A stretch of 64,000 nucleotides of DNA from Dyella sp. AtDHG13 (GTDB taxonomy: Bacteria > Pseudomonadota > Gammaproteobacteria > Xanthomonadales > Rhodanobacteraceae): contig NZ_QICJ01000010.1 in the NCBI RefSeq assembly GCF_003201105.1, positions 62,001 to 126,000 on the forward strand, in the 5' to 3' direction. The notes below the pieces were generated by a model. The model saw only the letters and a list, made by a program, of their open reading frames with translations, made no database searches and was not told the DNA's origin. Made by a program: the position numbers and the translations under genes. Positions 10,676-19,868 of the stretch are shown here, piece after piece (within the stretch, counting starts at the first letter, position 1; each line of letters starts with the position of its first letter).

Positions 10676-10893
10676 AGTTTCGACGCGATCCGCGTTGCCT
10701 CATCTTGTGTTGAATAGGCAAGCGGACGCGACCATGCGCGGCTAACGACACGGCCCGCGCGCTTTCACAAACATGCAGACACGTTTCATGGCGGTCTGAC
10801 GCCGGGCCTCACGGCGATTGGTCAAGCTGCTCCCGTGATCGCGATGCGCACCGCGATCGCACTCCTTTCCCCGGGTGCGCTTGAGGTAACGAC
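10676..10893 (+). promoter_or_regulatory. Leader region of the small repeat protein
   Basis: A gap of 218 bases between the response regulator and the small repeat gene. It probably holds the promoter of the latter, but no clear -35/-10 pair could be chosen. The ribosome site TGAGGTAACGAC directly before the ATG at 10894 is good. No other gene is seen. Confidence 0.35.
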
Positions 10894-11085
10894 ATGGCTA
10901 ACACGAACCAGGGCAATCGCGGTGGCGATCACGCCTCCCACGAGCAGCACGTCAAGGCTGGCCAGCAGAGCCACAAGAACGACGACAACAAGCAGGCGGG
11001 CTCCAGCCAGGAATCCGGCGGGCAGCGCGGCGGAAGCCACGAGCAGCATGTAAAGGCAGGCCAGCAGAGTCACAAGAACGACTGA
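10894..11085 (+). CDS. Small hydrophilic repeat protein (stress-protein-like)
   Basis: A 63-residue, very polar protein rich in Gly, Gln, His, Asn and Lys, with no hydrophobic core and no Cys. It contains the same 16-residue unit (SHEQHVKAGQQSHKND) exactly twice, at residues 15-30 and 48-63, joined by a Gly/Ser/Gln-rich spacer. The encoding DNA copies differ only at silent positions, a sign of selection on the peptide sequence. Composition and repeats recall the Con-10/KGG group of desiccation and general-stress proteins (inference; the classical KGG motif itself is absent). A good GAGG ribosome site and a strong terminator immediately downstream support a real, separately transcribed gene. 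Neighbouring trehalose and glycogen genes fit a stress-survival theme. Confidence 0.75.
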   Translation: MANTNQGNRGGDHASHEQHVKAGQQSHKNDDNKQAGSSQESGGQRGGSHEQHVKAGQQSHKND

Positions 11086-11106
11086 CTTCTGAACCACTGA
11101 CTTTCG

Positions 11107-11137
11107 GGCGGCTCCGCGGAGCCGCCTCGTCTTTTTT
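11107..11137 (+). terminator. Rho-independent terminator after small repeat gene
   Basis: A perfect 9-bp GC-rich stem (GGCGGCTCC / GGAGCCGCC) with a two-base loop is followed by TCGTCTTTTTT. It sits 21 bases after the stop of the 63-residue protein and before the transketolase gene. Confidence 0.85.
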
Positions 11138-11176
11138 CGCCAGCAGACGGCGTTGCGTTCAACCCGGATCCACCGT

Positions 11177-13228
11177 ATGTCACGCGCACTCGACCGGATA
11201 TGCATCAACGCCCTGCGTTGCCTGTCGATCGACATGGTGCAGAGGGCCAACAGCGGGCATCCCGGCCTGCCGCTCGGCGCGGCGCCAATGGCTTACGTGC
11301 TGTGGACGCGCTGGCTGAAGTTCCATCCGGGCAATCCGCAATGGTTCGACCGGGATCGTTTCGTGCTGTCCGCTGGACATGGCTCCGCACTGCTCTACAG
11401 CCTGCTGTACCTGACCGGTTATGCGCTGACCCTCGACGACCTCAAGTCGTTCAGGCAGTGGGGCAGCCGCACGCCCGGGCATCCGGAGCGCGGTCACACG
11501 CCGGGCGTGGAAGTCACCACGGGACCGCTGGGGCAGGGCATGGCGAACGCCGTGGGCATGGCGATGGCGGAGGCGCAGTTGGCCGCCCGCTACAACCGCG
11601 CGGGCCACGCCGTGATCGACCACTGCACCTACGCCCTGGTCAGCGATGGCGACCTGATGGAAGGCGTCGCCGCCGAGGCGGCCTCGCTGGCCGGGCATCT
11701 CAGGCTCGGCAAGCTGATCTGCCTTTACGACGACAACGCCGTGACGCTTTCCGCCGGCACGGACATGGTGTTTTCCGAAGACACGCGACGGCGATTCGAG
11801 GCCTATGGCTGGCACACCGTTCGCGTGCGTGATGGCAACGACATCGCCGCGATCGATGCCGCGCTTGAGGTCGCACGCGCGAAGCATGGGCGGCCCAGCC
11901 TGATTATCGTGCGCACCCATCTGGGTTATGGATCGCCCGAGCAGGACAAGTTCAAGGCGCACGGCTCACCGCTCGGCGCGGAGGGCGTGCGAAGGACGAA
12001 GATGAAACTGGGCTGGCCGCTGAAGCCCGATTTCTGGGTACCCGACGAAGCGCTGGATCACTTTCGCCAGTCGCTGGCGCGCGGCGCGGAGTGGGAGTCG
12101 TCATGGCAGGCCAGAATGAGCGCCTACGCCGATGCGTTTCCCGCGCTGCATGAAGAGTTGCAGTCCTTGCTGCGCGGCGAACTCGCTGAGTCGTGGGACG
12201 CGGATATCCCTTCGTTCTCGGCCGATGCCAAGGGCATGGCCACGCGCGAGGCGTCCAGCAAGGTGGTGAACGCCTTCGTCGCACGGACGCCCGAACTCAC
12301 CGGCGGCTCCGCCGATCTGGATCCTTCCACCAAGACGACATTGAACGGGCAGGGCGACTTCAATCCACCGTCCACGAAGGCGGCGGACCAACAGGGCTCG
12401 GATGCGGCGGGCTGGTCGTATCGGGGTCGCAACCTGCATTTCGGCGTGCGCGAACACGCCATGGCCGCCATCGTCAACGGAATCGCCGCGCATGGTGGCC
12501 TGGTGCCGTTCGGGTCCACCTTCCTGATCTTCTCCGACTACATGCGCCCGCCGATACGGCTGGCGGCGCTGATGGGCCTGCACGTCATCCACGTCTTTAC
12601 CCACGACAGCATCGGCCTGGGCGAGGACGGTCCCACGCACCAGCCGGTGGAGCAGCTGGCCAACCTGCGCGCCATTCCACGCCTCATCACCATCCGTCCT
12701 GCCGACGCCAACGAAGTGGCGGTGGCATGGCGCGTCGCCATGGAAACGCGCGAGCAGCCGGTGGCTCTCGTGCTCACTCGGCAGAACGTACCCACCCTGG
12801 ATCGGGAGCAGCTTGCCTCCGCGGATGGTTTGCGCCGTGGCGCCTACGTGCTGCGCGATGCACCCGACGGCACGCCGCAACTGATCCTTGTCGCTTCGGG
12901 TTCCGAGGTCTGCCTGATCGTCGAGGCGGCGGAACGGCTGCAGGAGGACGGCGTGGCCGTGCGCTGCGTGTCCATGCCGAGCTGGGAACTGTTCGAGTCG
13001 CTGCCGCAGTCCGAACGCGACGAGGTGCTGCCTCCCTCCGTGCCCGCGCGCCTGGCCGTTGAACTGAGCGTGCGCCAGGGCTGGGACCGATACATCGGCC
13101 CCGCCGGTGACATGCTCGGCATCGAGCGCTTCGGCGCGTCCGCCCCTGCGGATGTGCTGCTGAAGGCCTATGGCTTTACCGTGGATGCGATCTGCGACAG
13201 GGCCAGGGCCTTGCTGGAGGCGCGATAA
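11177..13228 (+). CDS. tkt: Transketolase
   Basis: A thiamine-diphosphate enzyme, 683 residues, that moves two-carbon units between ketoses and aldoses in the pentose phosphate pathway; cytoplasmic. The N-terminal TPP domain has [29 protein letters not shown] and the [16 protein letters not shown] cofactor motif. The middle domain has [20 protein letters not shown] and [19 protein letters not shown], and the C-terminal domain follows. I chose ATG 11177; the frame also opens with TTG at 11153, but that is a weak codon. The lack of a clear ribosome site leaves a small doubt on the exact start. It is convergent with the sensor kinase gene that follows, with 31 bases between stops. Confidence 0.94.
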   Translation: MSRALDRICINALRCLSIDMVQRANSGHPGLPLGAAPMAYVLWTRWLKFHPGNPQWFDRDRFVLSAGHGSALLYSLLYLTGYALTLDDLKSFRQWGSRTPGHPERGHTPGVEVTTGPLGQGMANAVGMAMAEAQLAARYNRAGHAVIDHCTYALVSDGDLMEGVAAEAASLAGHLRLGKLICLYDDNAVTLSAGTDMVFSEDTRRRFEAYGWHTVRVRDGNDIAAIDAALEVARAKHGRPSLIIVRTHLGYGSPEQDKFKAHGSPLGAEGVRRTKMKLGWPLKPDFWVPDEALDHFRQSLARGAEWESSWQARMSAYADAFPALHEELQSLLRGELAESWDADIPSFSADAKGMATREASSKVVNAFVARTPELTGGSADLDPSTKTTLNGQGDFNPPSTKAADQQGSDAAGWSYRGRNLHFGVREHAMAAIVNGIAAHGGLVPFGSTFLIFSDYMRPPIRLAALMGLHVIHVFTHDSIGLGEDGPTHQPVEQLANLRAIPRLITIRPADANEVAVAWRVAMETREQPVALVLTRQNVPTLDREQLASADGLRRGAYVLRDAPDGTPQLILVASGSEVCLIVEAAERLQEDGVAVRCVSMPSWELFESLPQSERDEVLPPSVPARLAVELSVRQGWDRYIGPAGDMLGIERFGASAPADVLLKAYGFTVDAICDRARALLEAR

Positions 13229-13259
13229 GGCTGGGCTGCCGTTGTGACGGCGTGTCGCC

Positions 13260-14657
13260 TCAAGGCGGCGCGGTCGGGAACCACAGCGTGAAGCGCGTCG
13301 TGCCACTGGGCTCGCTTTCCGCCGTCACGCGCCCGCCGTGAAGGTCCAGGATGCTGCGCACGATCGACAGGCCCAATCCCGCGGAGTGGGCCGAATCGCC
13401 GCGCGCGCGGTCGACGCGGTAGAAGCGGTCGAACAGCTTGTCCAGGTGCTCCGGGGCGATGCCGTCGCCCGGGTTTTCGACCAGGATGCGTATCGCCCCT
13501 GGTGCTTCCTCCACCCGCACGTCGATGGCATGGTGTCGCGGGGTGTAGCGCAGGGCGTTGGAAAGCAGGTTGCCCACGGCGCGGCGGAAAAGATCGCGAT
13601 CCGCCAGCAGGCGCGCATGACCGGCGACGCGGATGTCCACCTCGGCATCGGCCGCGATGCCCTCGAAGTAATCGCCGATGAGCTGCAGCTCGTCGCCCAC
13701 GTCGAACACGCTGCGCTGCAGGGCAAACTGGGGGCTCTCCGCCCGCGCCAGGAAAAGCACGTTCTCGATCATGCGGCTGACGCGGTCGCACTCCTCGATG
13801 TTGGAGCCGAGCAGGGCCTGGTATTCCTCCGAGGTGCGCGGCCGCGTCAGGGCCACTTCGTTGGTGCCGCGCAGGTTGCCGATGGGGGTGCGCAAGTCGT
13901 GGGCCAGGTCCACGGTGAATCGCCATACGCGCGAGAAGCCTTCCTCCAGCCGGGAAAGCATGTCGTTGAGCGTGGCAGTCAACGCATGCAATTCCGGCGG
14001 CGCGTTGCTCGCCGACAGCCGCGTGCCCAGGTTGTGGGCCGATATGGTGGCCGCCTGGCCGGCCAGTGTTCTCAGCGGCCGCAGCGCCTGCCGGATCAGC
14101 AGATAGCCCAGCAGGATGGCCGCAGCCATGCCGGCGAGAAGACGGCGCACCATGTCGCGCTGGTAGTGCCGCAACAGCAACTGCCGATCGGCCAGCGAGC
14201 GGGCGACGATGATGGTGATGAGCGTGCCGTCCTGCAGTTTCCCGGCGGCGGCCATGCCGCGCACGGTATCGCCGTGCGTATCGCGTAACGACTCGAGCAT
14301 GGTGGGCACGAGTCGCTGGTCGGGCGCGATGGTGTCCGGAAAGGCGAGGGGAAGATGCAGCGGGTTGTGGTCGACCAGGGTTTGTCCGTCGCTGCCGGTG
14401 ATGCGCAGTGCGTTGCTGGCGTCGCCCAGCACGCTGATCACCAGGCGATCCTGATGCGCCACCAGGTCCGGCAAGGCGGCGAACTCGCCCGCCAGCCGGC
14501 GCAGGTGGCGCGCGGACAGCACAAGATTCGTTTCGTCCTGCTCGATGATGCGCTGCGATGCGGCCTTGAACAGCAGCACACCCACCAGGGCGAAGCTCGT
14601 CGTCGTCACCAGCGTGAAAATAAGGGTGAGCCGCGCGGTGAGCGAAAGCGTGCGCAT
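13260..14657 (-). CDS. Heavy-metal-type sensor histidine kinase
   Basis: A 465-residue inner-membrane kinase with TM1 at residues ~9-31, a periplasmic domain of about 140 residues and TM2 at ~172-190. HAMP follows (~190-243), then a dimerisation domain with the phospho-acceptor His253 in DLAHDLRTPIGNL, and the ATPase with NLLSNALRYTPR, ENPGDGI and SAGLGLSIV. The architecture and the RTPIGNLRG text match the CusS/CopS/IrlB group. The ATG at 14657 overlaps the TGA of the response regulator (TGATG), so the pair is translated together. Its stimulus is not shown by sequence; metals or other efflux substrates are plausible because of the divergent RND operon. Confidence 0.92.
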   Translation of the reverse strand: MRTLSLTARLTLIFTLVTTTSFALVGVLLFKAASQRIIEQDETNLVLSARHLRRLAGEFAALPDLVAHQDRLVISVLGDASNALRITGSDGQTLVDHNPLHLPLAFPDTIAPDQRLVPTMLESLRDTHGDTVRGMAAAGKLQDGTLITIIVARSLADRQLLLRHYQRDMVRRLLAGMAAAILLGYLLIRQALRPLRTLAGQAATISAHNLGTRLSASNAPPELHALTATLNDMLSRLEEGFSRVWRFTVDLAHDLRTPIGNLRGTNEVALTRPRTSEEYQALLGSNIEECDRVSRMIENVLFLARAESPQFALQRSVFDVGDELQLIGDYFEGIAADAEVDIRVAGHARLLADRDLFRRAVGNLLSNALRYTPRHHAIDVRVEEAPGAIRILVENPGDGIAPEHLDKLFDRFYRVDRARGDSAHSAGLGLSIVRSILDLHGGRVTAESEPSGTTRFTLWFPTAPP

Positions 14658-15337
14658 CACGCGTCCTCGCGCTCGTCGTCCAGCACGTAGCCCATGCCGC
14701 GCACGGTGTGGATGAGCTTGACGCCGTAACCCTCGTCCACCTTCGCGCGCAGCCGCCGGATGGCGACCTCGACCACGTTGGTGTCGCTGTCGAAATTCAT
14801 GTCCCAGACGTAGGAGGCGATCTGCGCGCGGCTCAGCACCTCGCCGCGGCGCCTCGCCAACAGTTGCAGCAGGGAGAATTCGCGCGGCGTCAGGTCGATG
14901 CGCTGTCCGTTCCGGCGCACGCGGCGGCGCACGGCATCGATCTCCAGGTCGCCGATGCGCATGTGTTCGATGTCCCGCGGCGGTCCACGGCGGAGCAGGG
15001 TGCGGATGCGTGCCAGCAGTTCGACGAAGGCAAATGGCTTGACCAGATAGTCGTCGCCGCCCAGCTCCAGGCCGCGTACGCGTTCCTCCAGCTCATCGAC
15101 GGCGGTGAGCAAGAGCACAGGTACGTCCTTCTTCTCGCGCAACCGCCGCAGCACTTCCCAGCCATCCATGCCCGGCAGCATGACGTCGAGGACGAGCAGA
15201 TCGTAATCCTCCTCCAGCGCCTGGTGGAGGCCGTCGATGCCATTGGCGACCACGTCCACGGTAAAGCCGGATTCCTCGAGTCCCTTCTTCAGGTACTCGC
15301 CGGCCTTCTTCTCGTCTTCGATCACCAGCAGGCGCAT
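14657..15337 (-). CDS. OmpR-family response regulator (CusR/CopR-like)
   Basis: A 226-residue regulator with a receiver domain ([12 protein letters not shown], Asp51 in [11 protein letters not shown], Lys100 in [10 protein letters not shown]) and a C-terminal winged helix ([22 protein letters not shown] to [11 protein letters not shown]). This text is characteristic of the heavy-metal response-regulator group. It is the first gene of a regulator-kinase operon and reads away from the RND efflux operon, 146 bases apart. It likely activates that operon and its own promoter through the repeat pair near 15404-15420. Confidence 0.93.
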   Translation of the reverse strand: MRLLVIEDEKKAGEYLKKGLEESGFTVDVVANGIDGLHQALEEDYDLLVLDVMLPGMDGWEVLRRLREKKDVPVLLLTAVDELEERVRGLELGGDDYLVKPFAFVELLARIRTLLRRGPPRDIEHMRIGDLEIDAVRRRVRRNGQRIDLTPREFSLLQLLARRRGEVLSRAQIASYVWDMNFDSDTNVVEVAIRRLRAKVDEGYGVKLIHTVRGMGYVLDDEREDA

Positions 15338-15403
15338 GGGGCCTCCCGTATTGCCTGGGCCGGATCATAGCCGCACGGCCCGGCGGAGCGTGATTACAGA
15401 ATC

Positions 15404-15445
15404 GTCAGGAACCTGTCAGGGCCCGGCAAGCGCCCAAAACATAGG
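15404..15445 (+). promoter_or_regulatory. Candidate response-regulator box and -10 of the RND operon
   Basis: Two direct copies of GTCAGG, at 15404-15409 and 15415-15420, are spaced 11 bases start to start, the usual phasing for OmpR-family dimers. A -10-like CATAGG lies at 15440-15445, while the matching -35 position (about 15417-15422) is poor and overlaps the second repeat. This is the pattern expected of an activator-dependent promoter. It sits between the regulator gene and the divergent RND operon. Confidence 0.35.
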
Positions 15446-15483
15446 CTTTGCCGCGACCTGTCCTGGTGGTGGCGAGGTGACTC

Positions 15484-18400
15484 ATGTGGATCGTTCAACT
15501 GGCGCTACGGCGGCCTTACACCTTCATTGTCGTGGCGCTGCTGCTCGCGGTGCTGGGGCCGTTGATGGTGCTGCGCACGCCGACCGACATCTTTCCCAAC
15601 ATCAACATTCCGGTGCTGAGCATCGTGTGGTCGTACAACGGCTTCTCCGCCGACGACATGGCCAACCGCATCACCACGCCCTATGAGCGCGCGCTGACCT
15701 CGGACGTGGACAACATCGAGCACGTGGAATCGCAGACGGTCAATGGCGTCGCCGTCATCAAGGTCTATTTCCACGAGGGCGCGGACATCAACCGCGCGAT
15801 TGCCGAGGCGTCCGCCAATGCGCAGTCGATCCTGCGCGTTCTGCCGCCTGGGACGCTGCCGCCGCTGGTGATCTCGTACAACGCCTCGACCGTACCCATT
15901 CTGCAACTGGCGCTGTCCAGCCATTCGCTGCCCGAGCAGCAGCTGTACGACCTGGGCAACAACTTCATACGCACGCAGCTGGCGACGGTGCAGGGCGCGG
16001 CGATTCCGCTGCCGTTCGGCGGCAAGGTGCGCCAGATCATGGTGGACATCGACCCCAAGGCGTTGCAGGCGCATGGCCTGTCGCCGCTGGACGTGGTCAA
16101 TGCGGTCAACGCGCAGAACCTGATCCTGCCGGGCGGCACGGCCAAGATCGGCGCGCTCGAGTACAACGTCAACCTCAACGCCAGCCCGACCTCGGTGGAT
16201 GCGCTCAACCTGATGCCGGTCAAGGCCGACAGCGGCGGCGTGACCTATCTGCGCGACGTGGCCACCGTGCGCGACGGCTATGCGCCGCAGACCAATATCG
16301 TGCGAGTGGACGGTACGCGCTCGGCCTTGCTGCAGGTGGAGAAGTCGGGCGACGCCTCGACCCTGGACATCATCGGCAACGTCAAGAGCCTGCTGCCGAA
16401 GATCGCCGCCGGGCTTCCCAAGGCGCTCGACATCAAGCCCGTGTCGGACCAGTCGGTGTTCGTGAGCTCGGCGGTGCAGGGCGTCGTGCGCGAGGGCCTG
16501 ATCGCGGCGGGACTCACGGCGCTGATGATCCTGCTGTTCCTGGGCAGCTGGCGCTCCACGCTCATCATCGCGATCACCATTCCCTTGTCGGTCATCACGT
16601 CGTTGATGGTGCTTTCGGCGCTCGGGCAGACCATCAACATCATGACGCTGGGCGGGCTCGCGCTGGCGGTCGGCATCCTGGTGGACGATGCGACGGTGGC
16701 CATCGAGGCGATCAGCCACCAGCGCGACCTGGGCAAGGACTTGAAGGACGCCATCCTCGATGCCTCGGGCCAGATCGCCGTGCCGACGCTGGTGTCCACG
16801 CTGTCGATCTGCATTGTCTTCCTGCCGATGTTCCTGCTCTCCGGCGTCGCGCGCTATCTCTTCGTGCCGCTGGCGGAGGCCGTGGTATTTGCCATGCTGG
16901 CCTCGTATTTCTTCTCGCGCACGCTGATCCCGACGCTGGCGATGTACATCCTGCGCAGCGAGCGCGCCGCCACTGCAGGCAGCACGCGCTGGCGGGGCGT
17001 CCGCCGCTTCCAGCAGCGCTTCGACCAGGGTTTCGAGCGGCTGCACGGCCGCTACCAGCTGGCCCTGCGCAGCGTGCTGGCGCATCCGCGCCGCATGGCG
17101 GTGGTCTTTGCGCTGGTCTGCGCCGGCTCACTGTCGCTGGTGCCGCTGCTGGGTCAGGACTTCTTCCCCACCTCCGACACCGGCGAGATCCGCCTGCACA
17201 TGCGCGCGAAGACCGGCACGCGCATCGAGCAGACCGCGCGCCTGGTGGATCAGGTGGAGCAGGGCGTGCGCTCGGTGATTCCGGCCACGGAGCTGTCCGG
17301 CGTGCTCGACAACATCGGCCTGCCGGTGAGCGGCATCAACATGACGTATGACTCCTCCCTGCCGGTGGGTTCGGCGGATGCGGACATCCTGATCACACTG
17401 AAAGCCGATCATCGCCCGACGGCGGACTATGTCACCGCGCTGCGCCTGCGCCTGAACCACGATTTCCCCGGCGTGACGTTCTCCTTCCTTCCTGCGGACA
17501 TCATCAGCCAGACGCTGGATTTCGGCCTGCCGTCGCCCATCGACGTCCAGGTGGTGGGCAACGACAAGGCGGGCAACCGCAAGGTGGCGGAGCAGTTGCT
17601 GGCCAGCCTGCGCCATGTGGATGGCGTGGTGGATCCGCGCATCCAGCAGCCCGACGATGCCCCGTCGATCAATGTGGACGTGGATCGCACCAAGGCGATC
17701 CAAGCGGGTTTCCAGCAGCGCACCATCGCGCAGGATCTGCTGATCGCGCTGTCTGGCAGCTCGCAGACGTCGGCCAATTTCTGGCTGAATCCCAAGAACG
17801 GCGTGAGCTATCCGCTGGCGACGGAGGCTCCGCAATACGACATCGACTCGCTGCAGGCGTTGAGCAACATTCCGTTGTCCACGAGCGGCGCGGGCGTTGC
17901 GCAGGGCATTCCGCCCATTCTCGGTTCGCTGAGCACGCTGAGCCGCGCCACGCAGGACGCCGTGGTGTCCCACTACAACGTGCAGCCGGTGATCGACATC
18001 TTCGCCGGCGTGCAGGGGCGCGACCTGGGCGCCGTGGCGGCGGACGTGGACCAGCTGGTGGCGAAAGCGCGTGCGTCGCTCCCTGCTGGATCCAGCCTGG
18101 TGGTGCGTGGCGAAGTGCAGACCATGCACGCGTCGTTCCAGGGCTTGATGCTGGGGCTGATCCTGGCGGTGCTGCTGGTCTACGCGCTGATGGTGATCAA
18201 TTTCCAGTCGTGGATGGACCCGCTGATCATCATCAGCGGCCTGCCGGGCGCCATGGCCGGCATGGCATGGATGCTGTTCGTGACGCGCACCACGATCAGC
18301 GTGCCCGCGCTGACCGGCGCCATCATGTGCATCGGCATCGCCACGGCCAACAGCATCCTGGTGGTGAGTTTCGCGCGCGATCGACTGGCGGAAGGGGCCA

Positions 18401-18681
18401 CGCCGTTGCGCGCAGCCTTCGATGCGGGAAAGACCCGCTTCCGCCCGGTCCTGATGACCGCGCTGGCCATGCTGATCGGCATGCTGCCGATGGCGTTGGG
18501 CCTGGGCGACGGCGGCGAGCAGAACGCACCGCTGGGACGTGCGGTGATCGGCGGCCTGCTGTTCGGCACGGTGGCCACCCTGGTGTTCGTGCCGGTGGCG
18601 TTCTCGGCCGTCCATGCATGGCTGGCCCGTCGCGCGCGCCACGCCGTTCCGCTCCTTCCTTCCCACGATCCGGTGTCCTGA
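15484..18681 (+). CDS. RND efflux transporter, inner-membrane permease
   Basis: A 1065-residue RND permease of the hydrophobe/amphiphile (AcrB-like) family that uses the proton gradient to expel substrates through a tripartite pump. TM1 is near residues 10-28 and is followed by the large porter loop. A TM2-6 block, a second large loop and TM7-12 complete the twofold repeat. The proton-relay Asp pair is at 401-402 in LAVGILVDDATVAIE. The C-terminal half carries GIATANSILVVSFARDRLAEG and FRPVLMTALAMLIGMLPMALG. It is the first gene of a permease-adaptor-outer membrane factor operon, divergent from the two-component pair. Substrate is not decidable by eye. Confidence 0.93.
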   Translation: MWIVQLALRRPYTFIVVALLLAVLGPLMVLRTPTDIFPNINIPVLSIVWSYNGFSADDMANRITTPYERALTSDVDNIEHVESQTVNGVAVIKVYFHEGADINRAIAEASANAQSILRVLPPGTLPPLVISYNASTVPILQLALSSHSLPEQQLYDLGNNFIRTQLATVQGAAIPLPFGGKVRQIMVDIDPKALQAHGLSPLDVVNAVNAQNLILPGGTAKIGALEYNVNLNASPTSVDALNLMPVKADSGGVTYLRDVATVRDGYAPQTNIVRVDGTRSALLQVEKSGDASTLDIIGNVKSLLPKIAAGLPKALDIKPVSDQSVFVSSAVQGVVREGLIAAGLTALMILLFLGSWRSTLIIAITIPLSVITSLMVLSALGQTINIMTLGGLALAVGILVDDATVAIEAISHQRDLGKDLKDAILDASGQIAVPTLVSTLSICIVFLPMFLLSGVARYLFVPLAEAVVFAMLASYFFSRTLIPTLAMYILRSERAATAGSTRWRGVRRFQQRFDQGFERLHGRYQLALRSVLAHPRRMAVVFALVCAGSLSLVPLLGQDFFPTSDTGEIRLHMRAKTGTRIEQTARLVDQVEQGVRSVIPATELSGVLDNIGLPVSGINMTYDSSLPVGSADADILITLKADHRPTADYVTALRLRLNHDFPGVTFSFLPADIISQTLDFGLPSPIDVQVVGNDKAGNRKVAEQLLASLRHVDGVVDPRIQQPDDAPSINVDVDRTKAIQAGFQQRTIAQDLLIALSGSSQTSANFWLNPKNGVSYPLATEAPQYDIDSLQALSNIPLSTSGAGVAQGIPPILGSLSTLSRATQDAVVSHYNVQPVIDIFAGVQGRDLGAVAADVDQLVAKARASLPAGSSLVVRGEVQTMHASFQGLMLGLILAVLLVYALMVINFQSWMDPLIIISGLPGAMAGMAWMLFVTRTTISVPALTGAIMCIGIATANSILVVSFARDRLAEGATPLRAAFDAGKTRFRPVLMTALAMLIGMLPMALGLGDGGEQNAPLGRAVIGGLLFGTVATLVFVPVAFSAVHAWLARRARHAVPLLPSHDPVS

Positions 18682-18693
18682 CGGAGAGCCATC

Positions 18694-19851
18694 ATGTCCT
18701 TCTTCCATTTCGTGCCCGGCAAGTCACGCCTCGCGCTCGCCATTCCCTTCATTGCCGTCGGAGCGGCGCTGGCCGTCGGCGGATTGCCACGGCTTTCCGC
18801 CCGCACTCTGGTCAACCGGCAGACGGCGGCGCTGAGCGTGCCCACCGTGGCGACAGTGATGCCGGAGCGTGCTACGGGTAATGGCACGCTGGTGGTGCCC
18901 GGCGACATCCAGGCTTTCCAGGAGGCCAATATCTATGCGCGGACCAGTGGCTACCTGGGGCAGTGGTTCTTCGACATCGGCTCCCACGTGCACAAGGGCG
19001 ACCTGCTGGCGCGCATTGATGCACCGGAAGTCGATGCGCAGCTGGCGCAGGCGCAGGCCGATGCGGCCACGGCGTCCGCCAATTACCAAATTGCCAAGGT
19101 AACGGCGGCGCGCTGGCAGGAGATGTTGAAGAGCAACGCCGTCTCGCAGCAATCCAGCGAAGAGAACGTAAGCAGCATGAAGGCCCGGCAGGCCACGCTG
19201 GCCGCCGCCCAGGCCAACGTCAGCCGGCTGCAACAGCTGCAATCGTTCGAGAAGGTCTACGCGCCCTTCGACGGCACGCTCACCGTGCGCAACGTCGACG
19301 TGGGCGCGCTGATCGACGCCGGCAACGGTGGCGCGCCGGCGGCGCTGTTCCGGCTGGTGGAAACGGATCGCATGCGGGTGTTCGTGAACGTGCCGCAGGA
19401 CGACGCCGCGGCGATTGCCGTCGGCGCGGAAGCGACATTGGCATTGCCGCAATATCCGGGCCGCATCTTCAAGGGCACGGTGGCGCGCACGTCGGGTGCC
19501 ATCGATCCGGTGAGCCGCACGCTGCGCGTGGAAGTGGACTTGCCCAATCCCGATGGTGCGTTGCTCCCCGGCGCCTTCGTACAGGTAAGCCTGTCGTTGG
19601 ATGCCGGCGCGGGGCAGGTGTCGCTGCCCGCGAACGCGCTGCTGTTCCGGCCGTCCGGCGTGCAGGTGGCGACCGTCGACGGCAAGAACCAGGTGCGGCT
19701 AGTGCCTGTCACGCTGGGGCGCGACTTCGGCACGCGCGTGGAAATCCGCACGGGATTGCACGGCGATGAGAAGGTCATCGTCAATCCCGGGGATGCCATC
19801 GCCAATGGGCAGCGCGTGCAGGTCAATCCACAACCCTTGAACGCGGCTTGA
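18694..19851 (+). CDS. RND efflux membrane fusion (adaptor) protein
   Basis: A 385-residue periplasmic adaptor of the HlyD/AcrA family linking the RND permease to the outer-membrane channel. An N-terminal membrane segment (residues ~10-30) is followed by the lipoyl half-motif ARTSGYLGQWFFDIGSHVHKGD and a coiled coil (~100-180, ending in LQQLQSFEKVYAPFDG). The second lipoyl half then leads to the beta-barrel and membrane-proximal domains (SGAIDPVSRTLRVEVDLPN). The start lies 12 bases after the permease stop. Unlike AcrA, no lipobox Cys is present, so it is anchored by the N-terminal helix. Confidence 0.92.
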   Translation: MSFFHFVPGKSRLALAIPFIAVGAALAVGGLPRLSARTLVNRQTAALSVPTVATVMPERATGNGTLVVPGDIQAFQEANIYARTSGYLGQWFFDIGSHVHKGDLLARIDAPEVDAQLAQAQADAATASANYQIAKVTAARWQEMLKSNAVSQQSSEENVSSMKARQATLAAAQANVSRLQQLQSFEKVYAPFDGTLTVRNVDVGALIDAGNGGAPAALFRLVETDRMRVFVNVPQDDAAAIAVGAEATLALPQYPGRIFKGTVARTSGAIDPVSRTLRVEVDLPNPDGALLPGAFVQVSLSLDAGAGQVSLPANALLFRPSGVQVATVDGKNQVRLVPVTLGRDFGTRVEIRTGLHGDEKVIVNPGDAIANGQRVQVNPQPLNAA

Positions 19852-19868
19852 GCCTGGAGGACAGGGAC

